A stretch of DNA of 64,000 nucleotides from an uncultured Exiguobacterium sp. (GTDB lineage Bacteria > Bacillota > Bacilli > Exiguobacteriales > Exiguobacteriaceae), in the NCBI GenBank assembly GCA_913775715.1, contig CAJYMC010000007.1, positions 868,001 through 932,000 on the forward strand. The letters run 5' to 3'. The first letter of the stretch is position 1; each line of letters begins with the position of its first letter. A model generated the notes under the pieces. It was not told the DNA's origin, did no database searches, and worked only from the letters and a program-made list of their open reading frames with translations. Below are positions 17,060-25,658 of the stretch, in pieces. The position numbers and the translations under genes were made by a program.

Positions 17060-17629
17060 TCATTTGTTATGTAAGTCATATGTTTCACGAAGCAACCCAT
17101 AGATCGCACAATCCTTATACTCCCCTGCCGCGTTGCGGATCATCGCCCGTACCGTTCCTTCTTGAATCATGCCAACCTTCTGCATGATCCGTCCGGAAGC
17201 TGGATTGTCGATATTATGGGCGGCAGAAATCTTATGGATGTGCATCTCTTGAAAACCGAAGGCAAGGACGGCAGCTAACGCCTCACTACCGTATCCGTTG
17301 TTCCACCAGTCGAATCCGATGCAATAGCCGACCTCACAGTGATCCGTCGCCGCATCAAAAGCGAATAGATCGATGACACCGATCAACGTCCCACTGCGCT
17401 TCTCTTCCATCCCCCAGTAGCAAAAGGTGTCCTCTTCGTAAGAAGCGAGGATTTCCATTACGCGTGCCTTCGTTTGCGTCATCGTCTCATGTGGTCCCTT
17501 GATCAAATGTCGCATGACACGATCGTCCGATAACCAGTTCTGAAACATAGATTCTGTGTCAGCCAGTTGGATCTTCCGTAATCGTAGTCGTTCAGTCTCT
17601 AATACTGGACTTCCTTGAAATTGAATCAT
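17060..17629 (-). CDS. GNAT acetyltransferase, RimJ/RimL type
   Basis: The 189-residue product starts MIQFQGSPVLETERLRLRKI, the usual N-terminus of RimJ/RimL-type N-acetyltransferases. The acetyl-CoA site is EVGYCIGFDWWNNGYGSEAL, and the late motif HNIDNPASGRIMQKVGMIQEG is typical. Targets in this group are protein N-termini or small amines; none can be inferred. AAAGGA is six bases before the ATG, and its end overlaps a possible start of the GGDEF gene by 4 bp. Confidence 0.88.
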   Translation of the reverse strand: MIQFQGSPVLETERLRLRKIQLADTESMFQNWLSDDRVMRHLIKGPHETMTQTKARVMEILASYEEDTFCYWGMEEKRSGTLIGVIDLFAFDAATDHCEVGYCIGFDWWNNGYGSEALAAVLAFGFQEMHIHKISAAHNIDNPASGRIMQKVGMIQEGTVRAMIRNAAGEYKDCAIYGLLRETYDLHNK

Positions 17630-17665
17630 AATAGTTCCTTTCTAAATTAGGTATTTGAAATAAAA

Positions 17666-18361
17666 TCACTTCGAATAAACAAGTCGAAAGACGATCATAC
17701 TGGCGACGGCTAAGAGACGTTCGTTCGTATTACAGTCAAAGACGAGTTGCGCCCCATGTCGTGACCCTGTTGCGATGCAGACGTCGTTTTGATAGACGCC
17801 GATTTTTCTCGTGACTGTCGAGGACCTAATCTGATACTCTTGACCGGCGTACGCGACGAGTAATACTTCTCGTAGCCGTAATTGTTGCTGGAGTGCCGCA
17901 TCGGTGCGAATCGTTCCGATATCGCGTCCGTCTTTGCGTATCACAAAATGTGTCGTATTACGGAGCCACTCTGTTTTCGTCTCTTTAATTTGTAATTGTT
18001 CCCCGTCTCCTTCGAACGTCACGTCGAGAAAAAATGATTCGAACTTTTCGAAGCGCGCAAGGATTGCCTGCCACCATGTGGCATAACATCGTGAGAACGT
18101 CAGCCATCGTTCATGCGCGAGAAAGACCGTATTCGTCTTTCGGCTCGCCCGGTCCGCTAAGCGAACGGATACTCCCTCTTCTATTCCCCGATAATGCAAA
18201 TCACGCCGGATTTGCCACCATTCGACTCCACCGATCACGAAAGCGACGCCCGTTAAACCGAGTAATCCATACAACTCACGTGGGGCGAGTTCCCCTGTCG
18301 TCAGATAATGTCCAATCAATGCGAAAAAGCATAAAATAATCAATAGTAGACTCTGAATCAT
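17666..18361 (-). CDS. Membrane-anchored hypothetical protein, perhaps Tubby/LURP-like
   Basis: The 231-residue protein has two N-terminal hydrophobic segments (about residues 3-22 and 30-48) and a cytosolic-looking beta-rich domain with alternating strands (FVIRKDGRDIGTIRTD, then YQIRSSTVTRKIGVYQNDV). The texture resembles LURP-one/Tubby C-terminal-like domains, but this is only an inference. GGAGGTG lies upstream of the ATG. It follows the hemAT terminator region and precedes the GNAT gene by 36 bp on the same strand. Confidence 0.65.
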   Translation of the reverse strand: MIQSLLLIILCFFALIGHYLTTGELAPRELYGLLGLTGVAFVIGGVEWWQIRRDLHYRGIEEGVSVRLADRASRKTNTVFLAHERWLTFSRCYATWWQAILARFEKFESFFLDVTFEGDGEQLQIKETKTEWLRNTTHFVIRKDGRDIGTIRTDAALQQQLRLREVLLVAYAGQEYQIRSSTVTRKIGVYQNDVCIATGSRHGAQLVFDCNTNERLLAVASMIVFRLVYSK

Positions 18362-18402
18362 AACCCTTCCACACCTCCACTTTCATTTTTCCATAAAGCG
18401 CC

Positions 18403-18433
18403 AAAAAAATCCTCCTTTCCCGTAGAAAGGAGG
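18403..18433 (-). terminator. Terminator of hemAT
   Basis: On the minus transcript the stem CCTCCTTTC / GAAAGGAGG has a 5-base loop and is followed by seven T. It lies seven bases after the hemAT stop. Its stem also contains a Shine-Dalgarno-like GGAGG, which would be masked. Confidence 0.85.
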
Positions 18434-18439
18434 AATAAC

Positions 18440-19732
18440 TTATAGAGTTGCTGCGACTTCTTGTAAGTCATCCGCTGTCTCGGCAATCGCTTCTGCAATC
18501 TTACGCATGCCTTCGATCGTTCCGGCGACATCCTTCGTATCGGTCGATAATTCATGAATTTGCCGCGAGACATTGTCGGTTTGTTCCGAAATCCGTGAGA
18601 AGGCACGGACGACTTGTTGCATCTCTATCGTCGTCCGGACGACCGCCGTCTCCGTCGTTCCCATCCGCTCTGAGACGACGAGCATCTTTTGCGTGATTTC
18701 TTGGGCGATGCGCGACGTCTCAGCTGCCGACTGTTTACTCTCTTCTGCGAGTTTCCGAATTTCTTGCGCAACGACGGTAAACCCGCGCCCCATCTCCCCA
18801 GCACGCGCCGCTTCGATCGAGGCGTTCAAGCTGAGTAAGTTCGTCTGATCAGAAATCGTCGTCACCATCCCAGCGATTCGCTCGATTTCCTGCGACAGAC
18901 GAGACAGTTCAGCGACTTGTTCGGTCGTCCGCGATAAATCCGCGACAACATCCTGGAAGCGTCGTGTCTCCTCTTCGACAAGAACGACACCTGCTTCTGC
19001 CTCACCGACCGCTTCTGTCAACTGGATCGATATCGCGTCGGTCGTCGTCGAGACGTGTTTGGCGTGCCGTTCAATCTCCTGAAAGTTCGCTGACGACTCC
19101 TCACTCATCGCAGCAAGTTCTTCGGTCGATTTTTGAACGCCATCTCCGACGTGCCGTTTTGCTGTCGCGATCGCTTGGCGCTCCTCATCGATTTGATCCT
19201 CATACATCGTCATGACGATCTGTTGCTCGAGGTTGAAGAGTTTCCCGGCTGCCCGCATGATCCGGACACGTTCTGCTTCCGGCCAGTCACTGCCATCAAT
19301 CTTTTCACTGAGGACATTCCAGACTTTCTGAAAGGCAGCGATGTACCATTTATTATGCAACCCAATTTGAACATGCCGTTCAGCAATTCGGCGTCGGGCT
19401 TCGATGTAGTCCATCGTCACCTGACCATCGAACATTTGTAAGATGTGCCGAGCGAGAGTACCTTTCAATCGTTCAAGCGTTGAATGCTGTTCAATCAAAT
19501 GTCGGAGAGACGGAACACGAACCAGTTCCTCATAGAACGCGTCGACCATGCTCGGCATCCAACGGGATACATCTTCGCGGATGACCCGGACAATTTGTAA
19601 ATCGACTGCTTCTAGTCCGATTAAACGTAATTGTTCATGTAAGGATGTCGGAACATGCAACACGACATGAGCGCGTTCGCCTTCGATGCGCGCATCGAAG
19701 GACGGTGATGTTGATTTCGCGAACCATTTCAT
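18440..19732 (-). CDS. hemAT: HemAT-type globin-coupled chemoreceptor
   Basis: With the ATG at 19732 (GGGAGAG upstream) the product has 430 residues and no membrane segment. Residues about 25-190 form a sensor globin; H120 in [16 protein letters not shown] fits the proximal haem ligand of HemAT. The C-terminal half is an MCP signalling domain with the hairpin motif [21 protein letters not shown], which binds CheW/CheA. HemAT mediates aerotaxis by sensing oxygen. The gene is monocistronic, ending at a strong terminator. Confidence 0.93.
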   Translation of the reverse strand: MKWFAKSTSPSFDARIEGERAHVVLHVPTSLHEQLRLIGLEAVDLQIVRVIREDVSRWMPSMVDAFYEELVRVPSLRHLIEQHSTLERLKGTLARHILQMFDGQVTMDYIEARRRIAERHVQIGLHNKWYIAAFQKVWNVLSEKIDGSDWPEAERVRIMRAAGKLFNLEQQIVMTMYEDQIDEERQAIATAKRHVGDGVQKSTEELAAMSEESSANFQEIERHAKHVSTTTDAISIQLTEAVGEAEAGVVLVEEETRRFQDVVADLSRTTEQVAELSRLSQEIERIAGMVTTISDQTNLLSLNASIEAARAGEMGRGFTVVAQEIRKLAEESKQSAAETSRIAQEITQKMLVVSERMGTTETAVVRTTIEMQQVVRAFSRISEQTDNVSRQIHELSTDTKDVAGTIEGMRKIAEAIAETADDLQEVAATL

Positions 19733-19982
19733 ATGCTTCTCTCCCTCATTCATAGATGGACTTCATTCTCTTTATCGTCATCTATAAATGACATTTGAAT
19801 GGCTATCATTCGAAAATCCAACAATTTCATATGGAACATCCCGTCATGATTGATATTTTTAATGTGCGACACTCCTTGATTTCTTCAGGCCTTCTAGATA
19901 AGCACCCTTCAAAAAATGGAAAATTTGACCGATACCTATATAACACTTCTCGCTTTTTAACTTAAGGAGGTCCGTTCAACTC

Positions 19983-22241
19983 ATGTGGCGTTACTTCTCT
20001 TTCATCGTCTTTCCTATATTCCTCGTTTTCTATGGTTGGATTCGTTTTGGACCTGCTGAAGAGTGGGCACACTTGATTGGAATCAACGTCTTTCATATGA
20101 TGGCGGGTCTGATTGCCGCCTATTGGATGATTCGCGCACGCATTGAACAGCGCAATCCACACCTCCGTTTTCTAAGTTTTTTGTTCGCGGGTCTTTTATT
20201 ACACGTTCTCGGGAGTGGTCTATGGCTGTTCCTTCAATTAACAGACGGACGGGTCGATGCACCGATTGCCTCGACCATTCTTTGGTGTTCGTCTTATTTC
20301 AGCTATGTTTTAGCGCTAATCACGAAGATGCGTAGCATCGGATTGAACTTCACGAATAAGAACTACATCTTCAATTTGGTCGTGTTCATGACGACGGCTT
20401 TCGTCATGAGCGACTATTATTTATTGCAACCCTATTTTGAGATCCTGAATCCCTCGCTCGAGCGAACGATCTCCACCTTCGGATTTCTCATTGCTGATGT
20501 GTTACTCCTCTTTTTCAGTGCAATTTTGTATTACCATGTTCGTTATAACCAAGGAAAACCGCATCACCGTTTTCTCGTCGTTGGTTTTTTGTTTCAAGTG
20601 TGCGGTGATGTCATGCTTACCGTATTTACGTTTAACAATAGTCCGTTTCTTGAACATCTCGTCGATGTTTTCTGGGTCATCGCGCTTTTGTCCATCGGAT
20701 GGAGTGGTCATTTAGAAGGAAGACAGCATCCGCAACAAGAACGACTCTTTCGTTCTCAACGAACGGTAACGGAACGCGATTTCATCTTGCCTTATGTCAG
20801 CATCGGTTTACTGACAGGGTTCGTCTTATCGACTTATGACTGGTACCTCAATATTCTATCGAGCGGTTGGCTGCTCTTGTTCTTTCTTGTTCTCGGTCGG
20901 CAAATCTTTACGTTACGGAGCAACAATCGATTGCTAAACGAAGTCTCATTCATCGCTTACCACGATTCGCTGACACAGCTCGCGAATCGGCAACACTTCA
21001 TCGAACGGCTTACGAACGACTTACCGCGTTCTTTTGCGGCCGTCTCGCTGGATTTACATCGTTTGACGATCGTCAATGATACGATGGGGCATGCGACGGG
21101 TGACCATGTCTTGATTGAGACGGCGAATCGACTTCGGCTGTTGCGTCACGATGACCTGGAAATCTACCGAATCGGTGGGGATGAGTTCGCGCTCATCCTT
21201 CCATACGCGACAAATGATTCGTTGACCGCTCTTGAACAGGCTTTATTACACCAATTCGAGCGCCCGTTCCGAATTCGCGGTTATTCGATTCAAGTCACCG
21301 TCCATGCTGGTAGTTGTCTCGTCGAAGACACTTCTTTGCACCAGAACATTCTTTCTTGTCTTGATACGGCACTTCTTCAAGCGAAACAACAAGGACCGAT
21401 GCACTGCGTCCGGTATGATGAACGACTCCACCAATGGTTCAATCGGAAGATCCAGCTAGAAATGGATCTGCCCGCAGCGATCGAGAACAATCAATTCCAA
21501 CTGGTCTATCAGCCAAAAGTCGATCTGATGACAAACCGTCCAATCGGTATGGAAGCACTCGTTCGCTGGCATCATCCAGTCTTTGGTTTGATTTCTCCCG
21601 TCGAATTCATCTCGATTGCTGAAGAGAGCGGTCACATCATCGCTCTTGGACGCTGGATTCTAAAGACGGCATGCCGCAGGACATTTGACTGGCATGAGCA
21701 AGGCTATCCGCTAATCGTCGCCGTCAACATCTCCGTTCCCCAGTTCAAGGATCAACATTTCCTGAACATGATCGAGGAAACCTTGTCTGAGACGAACTTA
21801 TCTCCAGCTTATCTGGAACTCGAAATTACCGAGAGCGTCTTACAAGACGTCACAGATAGCAGCAAGATGTTACATTCGTTGCGCGATCAGGGAATTCACT
21901 GTGCCATCGATGACTTCGGAACCGGTTTCTCTTCTTTATCCATCCTGCATCAACTGCCAGTTCATGCACTGAAGATTGATAAATCATTCGTCGACGATTG
22001 TCCGGAAACAACTGGTGGAGCTGCTTTACTCCCACATATCATCTCAATGGGACAAACGATTGGTCTGACGATGATCGCAGAAGGTGTCGAAAACGAGGCG
22101 CAGCACTCGTATCTTAAATCCGTCGGCTGTCACATCGGTCAGGGATATTACTATGCGCGTCCTTTATCGGAAGATGCTTTTTCTCTGTATTTGAAGGAAC
22201 AGTTACCGTTAACCGAATCCAATCTCCCTTCCGCGCAATAA
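19983..22241 (+). CDS. GGDEF-EAL membrane protein (c-di-GMP turnover)
   Basis: The 752-residue protein has about eight N-terminal hydrophobic segments (residues 5-310), then GGDEF (RIGGDEFALI intact near 400) and EAL (MEALVRWHHP, then ITESVLQD, DDFGTGFSSL, KIDKSFV and AEGVEN). All usual EAL metal and catalytic motifs are present, so phosphodiesterase activity is likely; the GGDEF part could also be active or act as a GTP sensor. AAGGAGGT lies 10 bases before the ATG. The gene stands alone and ends at a strong terminator. Confidence 0.92.
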   Translation: MWRYFSFIVFPIFLVFYGWIRFGPAEEWAHLIGINVFHMMAGLIAAYWMIRARIEQRNPHLRFLSFLFAGLLLHVLGSGLWLFLQLTDGRVDAPIASTILWCSSYFSYVLALITKMRSIGLNFTNKNYIFNLVVFMTTAFVMSDYYLLQPYFEILNPSLERTISTFGFLIADVLLLFFSAILYYHVRYNQGKPHHRFLVVGFLFQVCGDVMLTVFTFNNSPFLEHLVDVFWVIALLSIGWSGHLEGRQHPQQERLFRSQRTVTERDFILPYVSIGLLTGFVLSTYDWYLNILSSGWLLLFFLVLGRQIFTLRSNNRLLNEVSFIAYHDSLTQLANRQHFIERLTNDLPRSFAAVSLDLHRLTIVNDTMGHATGDHVLIETANRLRLLRHDDLEIYRIGGDEFALILPYATNDSLTALEQALLHQFERPFRIRGYSIQVTVHAGSCLVEDTSLHQNILSCLDTALLQAKQQGPMHCVRYDERLHQWFNRKIQLEMDLPAAIENNQFQLVYQPKVDLMTNRPIGMEALVRWHHPVFGLISPVEFISIAEESGHIIALGRWILKTACRRTFDWHEQGYPLIVAVNISVPQFKDQHFLNMIEETLSETNLSPAYLELEITESVLQDVTDSSKMLHSLRDQGIHCAIDDFGTGFSSLSILHQLPVHALKIDKSFVDDCPETTGGAALLPHIISMGQTIGLTMIAEGVENEAQHSYLKSVGCHIGQGYYYARPLSEDAFSLYLKEQLPLTESNLPSAQ

Positions 22242-22243
22242 AG

Positions 22244-22293
22244 AAGACCCGTCTGCTTAGTAGATTGAACTACTAAGCAAAACGGGTCTTTCT
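22244..22293. terminator. Terminator between convergent genes
   Basis: AAGACCCGT pairs with ACGGGTCTT and an inner CTTAGTAG pairs with CTACTAAG, giving a long stem between the GGDEF-EAL stop and the convergent CBS-protein stop at 22295. Confidence 0.85.
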
Positions 22294-22294
22294 G

Positions 22295-23596
22295 TTAGCT
22301 TGACGGCAAGGTCAACTTGACATCCTGAATCTGATATTGGGCAGAACGCAAGATTTCAAGCGTAAACGCCTCATCTGTGACGATCGTTCCCTCTTCAAAA
22401 GCAGCCGTCCGTGATTGGATATACCCACCGATCGTGTCGACCGCCTCTGCTTCAGTGAACCGAAGACCAAATCGTTCTTCGATCTCAACTAATAGGACAG
22501 TACCCGCTAATCGATACGAGCCGTCCGGTAACTGTTCGATCTCGGCTTGCTCCGCTTCATCGAATTCATCGCGGATGTCACCGACGATTTCCTCCAAAAT
22601 ATCCTCCATCGTGATCAAACCGGACGTCCCACCATACTCGTCGATGACGAGAGCGATGTGTGACCGTGTCTGCTTCATCTTCAAGAGTGTTTCTTGCAGT
22701 GGTGTCAATTCCGAGACGACCGGCAACGGTTTAAGGAACGATGCAAGTTCTCGTTCGTCTTGTACCGCGTGATGGGCGAGCACTTCCTTGACGTTAATAT
22801 AACCACTAATCCGGTCCTTATCCGTTCCTTCACTGACCGGGTAACGCGTATACGGATTGTCAGACATCGTCTGTAATAGATTTTCCCAACTCATCTCGTC
22901 CGAAATGACCATCATGTTCATCCGTGGCACCATGATGTCGCGCGTGACACGCTCATCAAACGCAAAGACGTTTTGCATCAAAGCGAGTTCCGATTGATTG
23001 ATCTCACCACTTTTAAAACTTTGTGCCATGATGATCTTCAACTCTTCTTCCGAATGGGCTTGTTCGTGACCGGCTGGTTTCACACCGAACGTCCGCAAGA
23101 GGACACGGGCCGAACCGTTCATGATCCAGATGAACGGATACATGATCTTACCGAATACATAGAGTGAAGGAGCTAGCAGTAACGTCATCCGTTCCGCATA
23201 CTGGATCGCAAGAGTCTTCGGTGCGAGCTCTCCGATGACGACGTGGAGAAACGTCACGAAGATGAAAGCGATACTGTATGAGAGAATCGTTGATAGCGCA
23301 ACCGCGACACCGAGTTCATCAAAGATCGGTGTCAACAATTTCTCGACCGTCGGTTTCCCGAGTGCACCCAGACCAAGTGCAGTGATCGTGATACCGAGCT
23401 GACAGGCCGACAAGTAATAATCGAGATCTCCTGCGACCTTCTTCGCAAGTACTGCTCCCTTTTTTCCTTCTTGCACCATCTGGTCGAGACGTGACATCCG
23501 GACTTTGACGACAGCAAATTCCGAACCGACGAAAAACGCGGTCAAACCAATCAATACGACGAGCAACAACAAATTCAGTGTTAAGACGATGTCCAA
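22295..23596 (-). CDS. CNNM/CorC (HlyC/TlyC) family membrane protein with CBS pair
   Basis: The protein of about 433 residues has a DUF21/CNNM membrane domain in its first 200 residues (beginning MDIVLTLNLLLLVVLIGLTA), then a CBS pair (TRDIMVPRMNMMVI, and IALVIDEYGGTSGLITMEDI) and a C-terminal CorC_HlyC domain (GSYRLAGTVLLVEIEERFGL). The family is linked to magnesium or other divalent cation export. The TTG at 23596 is chosen because AGGGGGAT lies just before it and the length then matches the family; the reading frame continues upstream without membrane-like sequence. An unusual leader precedes it. Confidence 0.85.
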   Translation of the reverse strand: MDIVLTLNLLLLVVLIGLTAFFVGSEFAVVKVRMSRLDQMVQEGKKGAVLAKKVAGDLDYYLSACQLGITITALGLGALGKPTVEKLLTPIFDELGVAVALSTILSYSIAFIFVTFLHVVIGELAPKTLAIQYAERMTLLLAPSLYVFGKIMYPFIWIMNGSARVLLRTFGVKPAGHEQAHSEEELKIIMAQSFKSGEINQSELALMQNVFAFDERVTRDIMVPRMNMMVISDEMSWENLLQTMSDNPYTRYPVSEGTDKDRISGYINVKEVLAHHAVQDERELASFLKPLPVVSELTPLQETLLKMKQTRSHIALVIDEYGGTSGLITMEDILEEIVGDIRDEFDEAEQAEIEQLPDGSYRLAGTVLLVEIEERFGLRFTEAEAVDTIGGYIQSRTAAFEEGTIVTDEAFTLEILRSAQYQIQDVKLTLPSS

Positions 23597-23640
23597 CTTG
23601 TATCCCCCTAAAAGCGGGGGATCACCTCCTTTTGATTTTA
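23597..23640 (-). promoter_or_regulatory. Hairpin leader with extended Shine-Dalgarno upstream of the CNNM gene
   Basis: The minus transcript reads AAAAGGAGGTGATCC, complementary to about 14 bases of the 16S rRNA 3' end. It runs straight into a hairpin with arms ATCCCCC (23602-23608) and GGGGGAT (23616-23622) and a 7-base loop, and only then reaches the TTG start. The strong site is about 28 bases from the start in linear distance and shares GATCC with the stem. A second weaker site, AGGGGGAT, is the other arm. Confidence 0.5.
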
Positions 23641-23878
23641 AACTGTACAGTATAACGTGACACTTGATAAAAGTGTACGATGCTTTTTCTTCAAACGCAA
23701 CCAATATCACTTCGTTGAAGTTCAGACGACCATTAATCATGTACCTGTAATACTAGGTTTCTCTTATTTAGTTACCGGCTATATAAGAGCTATGCGCGTA
23801 AGAAACTTGAGATGAAGCTTTTACATTCATGAACATCTCGAACTTGAAAGACCAATTTGGGGAGAGGTAGTGCTTATT

Positions 23879-24931
23879 ATGGAAAAGACAAACAGAGGCT
23901 TTTCGTCGCATTTCCGAGCGGAAGCGGACGGAGCAGGTCGTAACATCTCATGGAGCTCGATTTTTGCAGGTGTGGTATCATTTCTATCTTTATTGATCTT
24001 ATTTAGTTTAATCGGTTCAGCGATCGGACTCGGCGTCACGGACGTCACGTCAAATAACCCATTCGATGGTGTTGGAACTGGCTTAATCATCTGGGCAATC
24101 CTTTCATTGCTCATCTCGCTGTTCGTTGCCGGATTCGTCTCCGGTGTGACGTCGGCACGTGCCGGTCTCGTCCACGGTTTCTTGACATGGTCGACGAGCG
24201 TCATCCTCTTGTTCGCCCTCTTGACGTTCACGACAGTCAACACGTTACAATCGGTCGGTTCATTACTCGGAACGGTCGGTGGAGCTGCTGGTAGCGGCAT
24301 CGGATCTGTCGCGTCGACGGCGACGGATGCAGCGACGAAAGGGTTCGACTCCGTCACGAAGAACGTCTCAAATATCGATACGAAGGAACTCGATGGAAAC
24401 GTCGAAGAAATTCTCAAGGATACAGACATCAAGGAATTACAACCAAACTATCTGCAAGGTCAGCTTGATGCCGTCAAAGATGACGTCACGGCTGCCGGTA
24501 AAGACGCCATCACAAAACCAGAAGACTTCGACAAAATCGTTCAAGATCTTGGTGATTCGTTGACAGCACGTGCTGAAAAGATCGAGAAATCCGTCGATGA
24601 AAAGAAAATCGCTGATGCTGTCGCGAAGAACACGGATTTGACAGGTGCTGAGGCAGATCAAGCGACGCAAAATATCGTCGATGGTTTAAACACGGCAACA
24701 AAAGAAACGACGCAACAAATCAACAATGCGAAACAAACGCTTGACGAGACATCCGCTGACCTCAAGAAAACGGTTCAAGATGTTCGCAAGCAGACGGAAC
24801 AAGCGACACAAACGGCATCGAAAATCTCGATCTGGGCGTTCGTCGGTCTCCTTCTGACACTCATCTTCACATCGTTCGCTGGGATCGTCGGCTCACGCGT
24901 CGCAACACGCGGTCGTGTCATGAATAAATAA
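23879..24931 (+). CDS. Membrane protein with long helical extramembrane domain
   Basis: The 350-residue product has three hydrophobic segments in its first 130 residues, a long Lys/Asp/Thr-rich helical region (about 140-310, coiled-coil texture, for example NAKQTLDETSADLKKTVQDV) and a last transmembrane helix (ISIWAFVGLLLTLIFTS). The N-terminal part resembles CAP/TIGR04086-like small Gly-rich membrane domains; no function is known. GAGAGG lies 10 bases before the ATG; a GTG three codons earlier is too close. A region loosely like a sigma-B promoter precedes it, which I do not call. Confidence 0.7.
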   Translation: MEKTNRGFSSHFRAEADGAGRNISWSSIFAGVVSFLSLLILFSLIGSAIGLGVTDVTSNNPFDGVGTGLIIWAILSLLISLFVAGFVSGVTSARAGLVHGFLTWSTSVILLFALLTFTTVNTLQSVGSLLGTVGGAAGSGIGSVASTATDAATKGFDSVTKNVSNIDTKELDGNVEEILKDTDIKELQPNYLQGQLDAVKDDVTAAGKDAITKPEDFDKIVQDLGDSLTARAEKIEKSVDEKKIADAVAKNTDLTGAEADQATQNIVDGLNTATKETTQQINNAKQTLDETSADLKKTVQDVRKQTEQATQTASKISIWAFVGLLLTLIFTSFAGIVGSRVATRGRVMNK

Positions 24932-24944
24932 TGATTTCTCACTC

Positions 24945-24976
24945 ACTGATTCCGCCATCGCGGAGTCAGTTTTTTG
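24945..24976 (+). terminator. Terminator
   Basis: ACTGATTCCGC pairs with GCGGAGTCAGT (one mismatch) around CATC, followed by six T. It lies 14 bases after the stop at 24931. Confidence 0.85.
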
Positions 24977-25028
24977 TGCGGTAAGACCATCTGATTGACT
25001 CTATTTGAAATTTACTGTTACACTGTTA

Positions 25029-25044
25029 CCTAACGACCGTTAGG
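25029..25044. promoter_or_regulatory. Palindromic TetR-type operator
   Basis: CCTAACGACCGTTAGG has perfect 7-base arms CCTAACG/CGTTAGG. It lies 13 bases before the TetR gene start and overlaps its ribosome binding site, fitting autorepression of the tetR-MFS unit. Confidence 0.75.
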
Positions 25045-25056
25045 AAGGTGATTTAT

Positions 25057-25641
25057 GTGAAAGCCCAACAATTGTTACTGACGAGCATCCATCATTTTGC
25101 CGCACACGGCTATGAAGGGGCATCGCTGCAAGAGATCGCAACAGAAGTTGGTATCAAAAAACCGTCCATCTATGCGCATTATAAAGGGAAGGACGACCTG
25201 TTCCTGCAAGCGACGACGTATGCCTTGCAAGAACAAAAGCGCCGCTTCGCGACATATTTCACGAATACGCGGCAACAGCCGCTCGAGCAATCGCTGCACG
25301 GCTTCTTCGATTGGTTCATTTCGGAGCAGCAGGATGATATCCTGATGCGGTTCATTCTTCGAGCCGCTTATTTCCCACCGGAGAAGCTCGAACAAGAGAT
25401 GACAGACCGCTTCAATCCGTTCTTCGACTCACTGCACGATCTATTGACGCGTCTACTACGGGAACGAGACCGAACGGAGCAAATTCTCTATTCGACGAAC
25501 TACAAAAGTGCCGCGCTCGCCTATCTGACGGTAGCTGAAGGCACGTTGACGGAACTCGTCTACAACGGTGTCGACGCGTTTCACGCTCGTCAACAAGCCG
25601 TCTGGCCGATCGTCTGGCGCGGTATGTCAAAAACGATTTAA
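25057..25641 (+). CDS. TetR/AcrR-family transcriptional regulator
   Basis: The 194-residue product begins with a TetR HTH: LLTSIHHFAAHGYEGASLQE, then IATEVGIKKPSIYAHYKGKDDLF. The remaining helical domain is the ligand pocket and dimer surface. GTG at 25057 is chosen because AGGAAGG is eight bases upstream; a GTG at 25048 overlaps that site. The palindrome at 25029 is its likely operator, and the downstream efflux gene 17 bp away is its likely target. Confidence 0.88.
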   Translation: MKAQQLLLTSIHHFAAHGYEGASLQEIATEVGIKKPSIYAHYKGKDDLFLQATTYALQEQKRRFATYFTNTRQQPLEQSLHGFFDWFISEQQDDILMRFILRAAYFPPEKLEQEMTDRFNPFFDSLHDLLTRLLRERDRTEQILYSTNYKSAALAYLTVAEGTLTELVYNGVDAFHARQQAVWPIVWRGMSKTI

Positions 25642-25658
25642 TTCTATTGAGGTGAACT

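Noticed and set aside
23616-23634. GGATCACCTCCTTTT, identical to the 3' end of 16S rRNA
   Set aside because: No other rRNA sequence surrounds it; it is the complement of an extended Shine-Dalgarno site on the minus strand.
22295-23740. Upstream ATG at 23740 for the CNNM-type gene
   Set aside because: The extra 48 residues do not resemble the family, cross the hairpin leader and lack a ribosome site; TTG at 23596 gives the family length.
23641-23870. Mg2+ (ykoK/M-box) riboswitch before the CNNM-type gene
   Set aside because: I compared the leader with the M-box core from memory and found no conserved blocks; only the short hairpin is supported.
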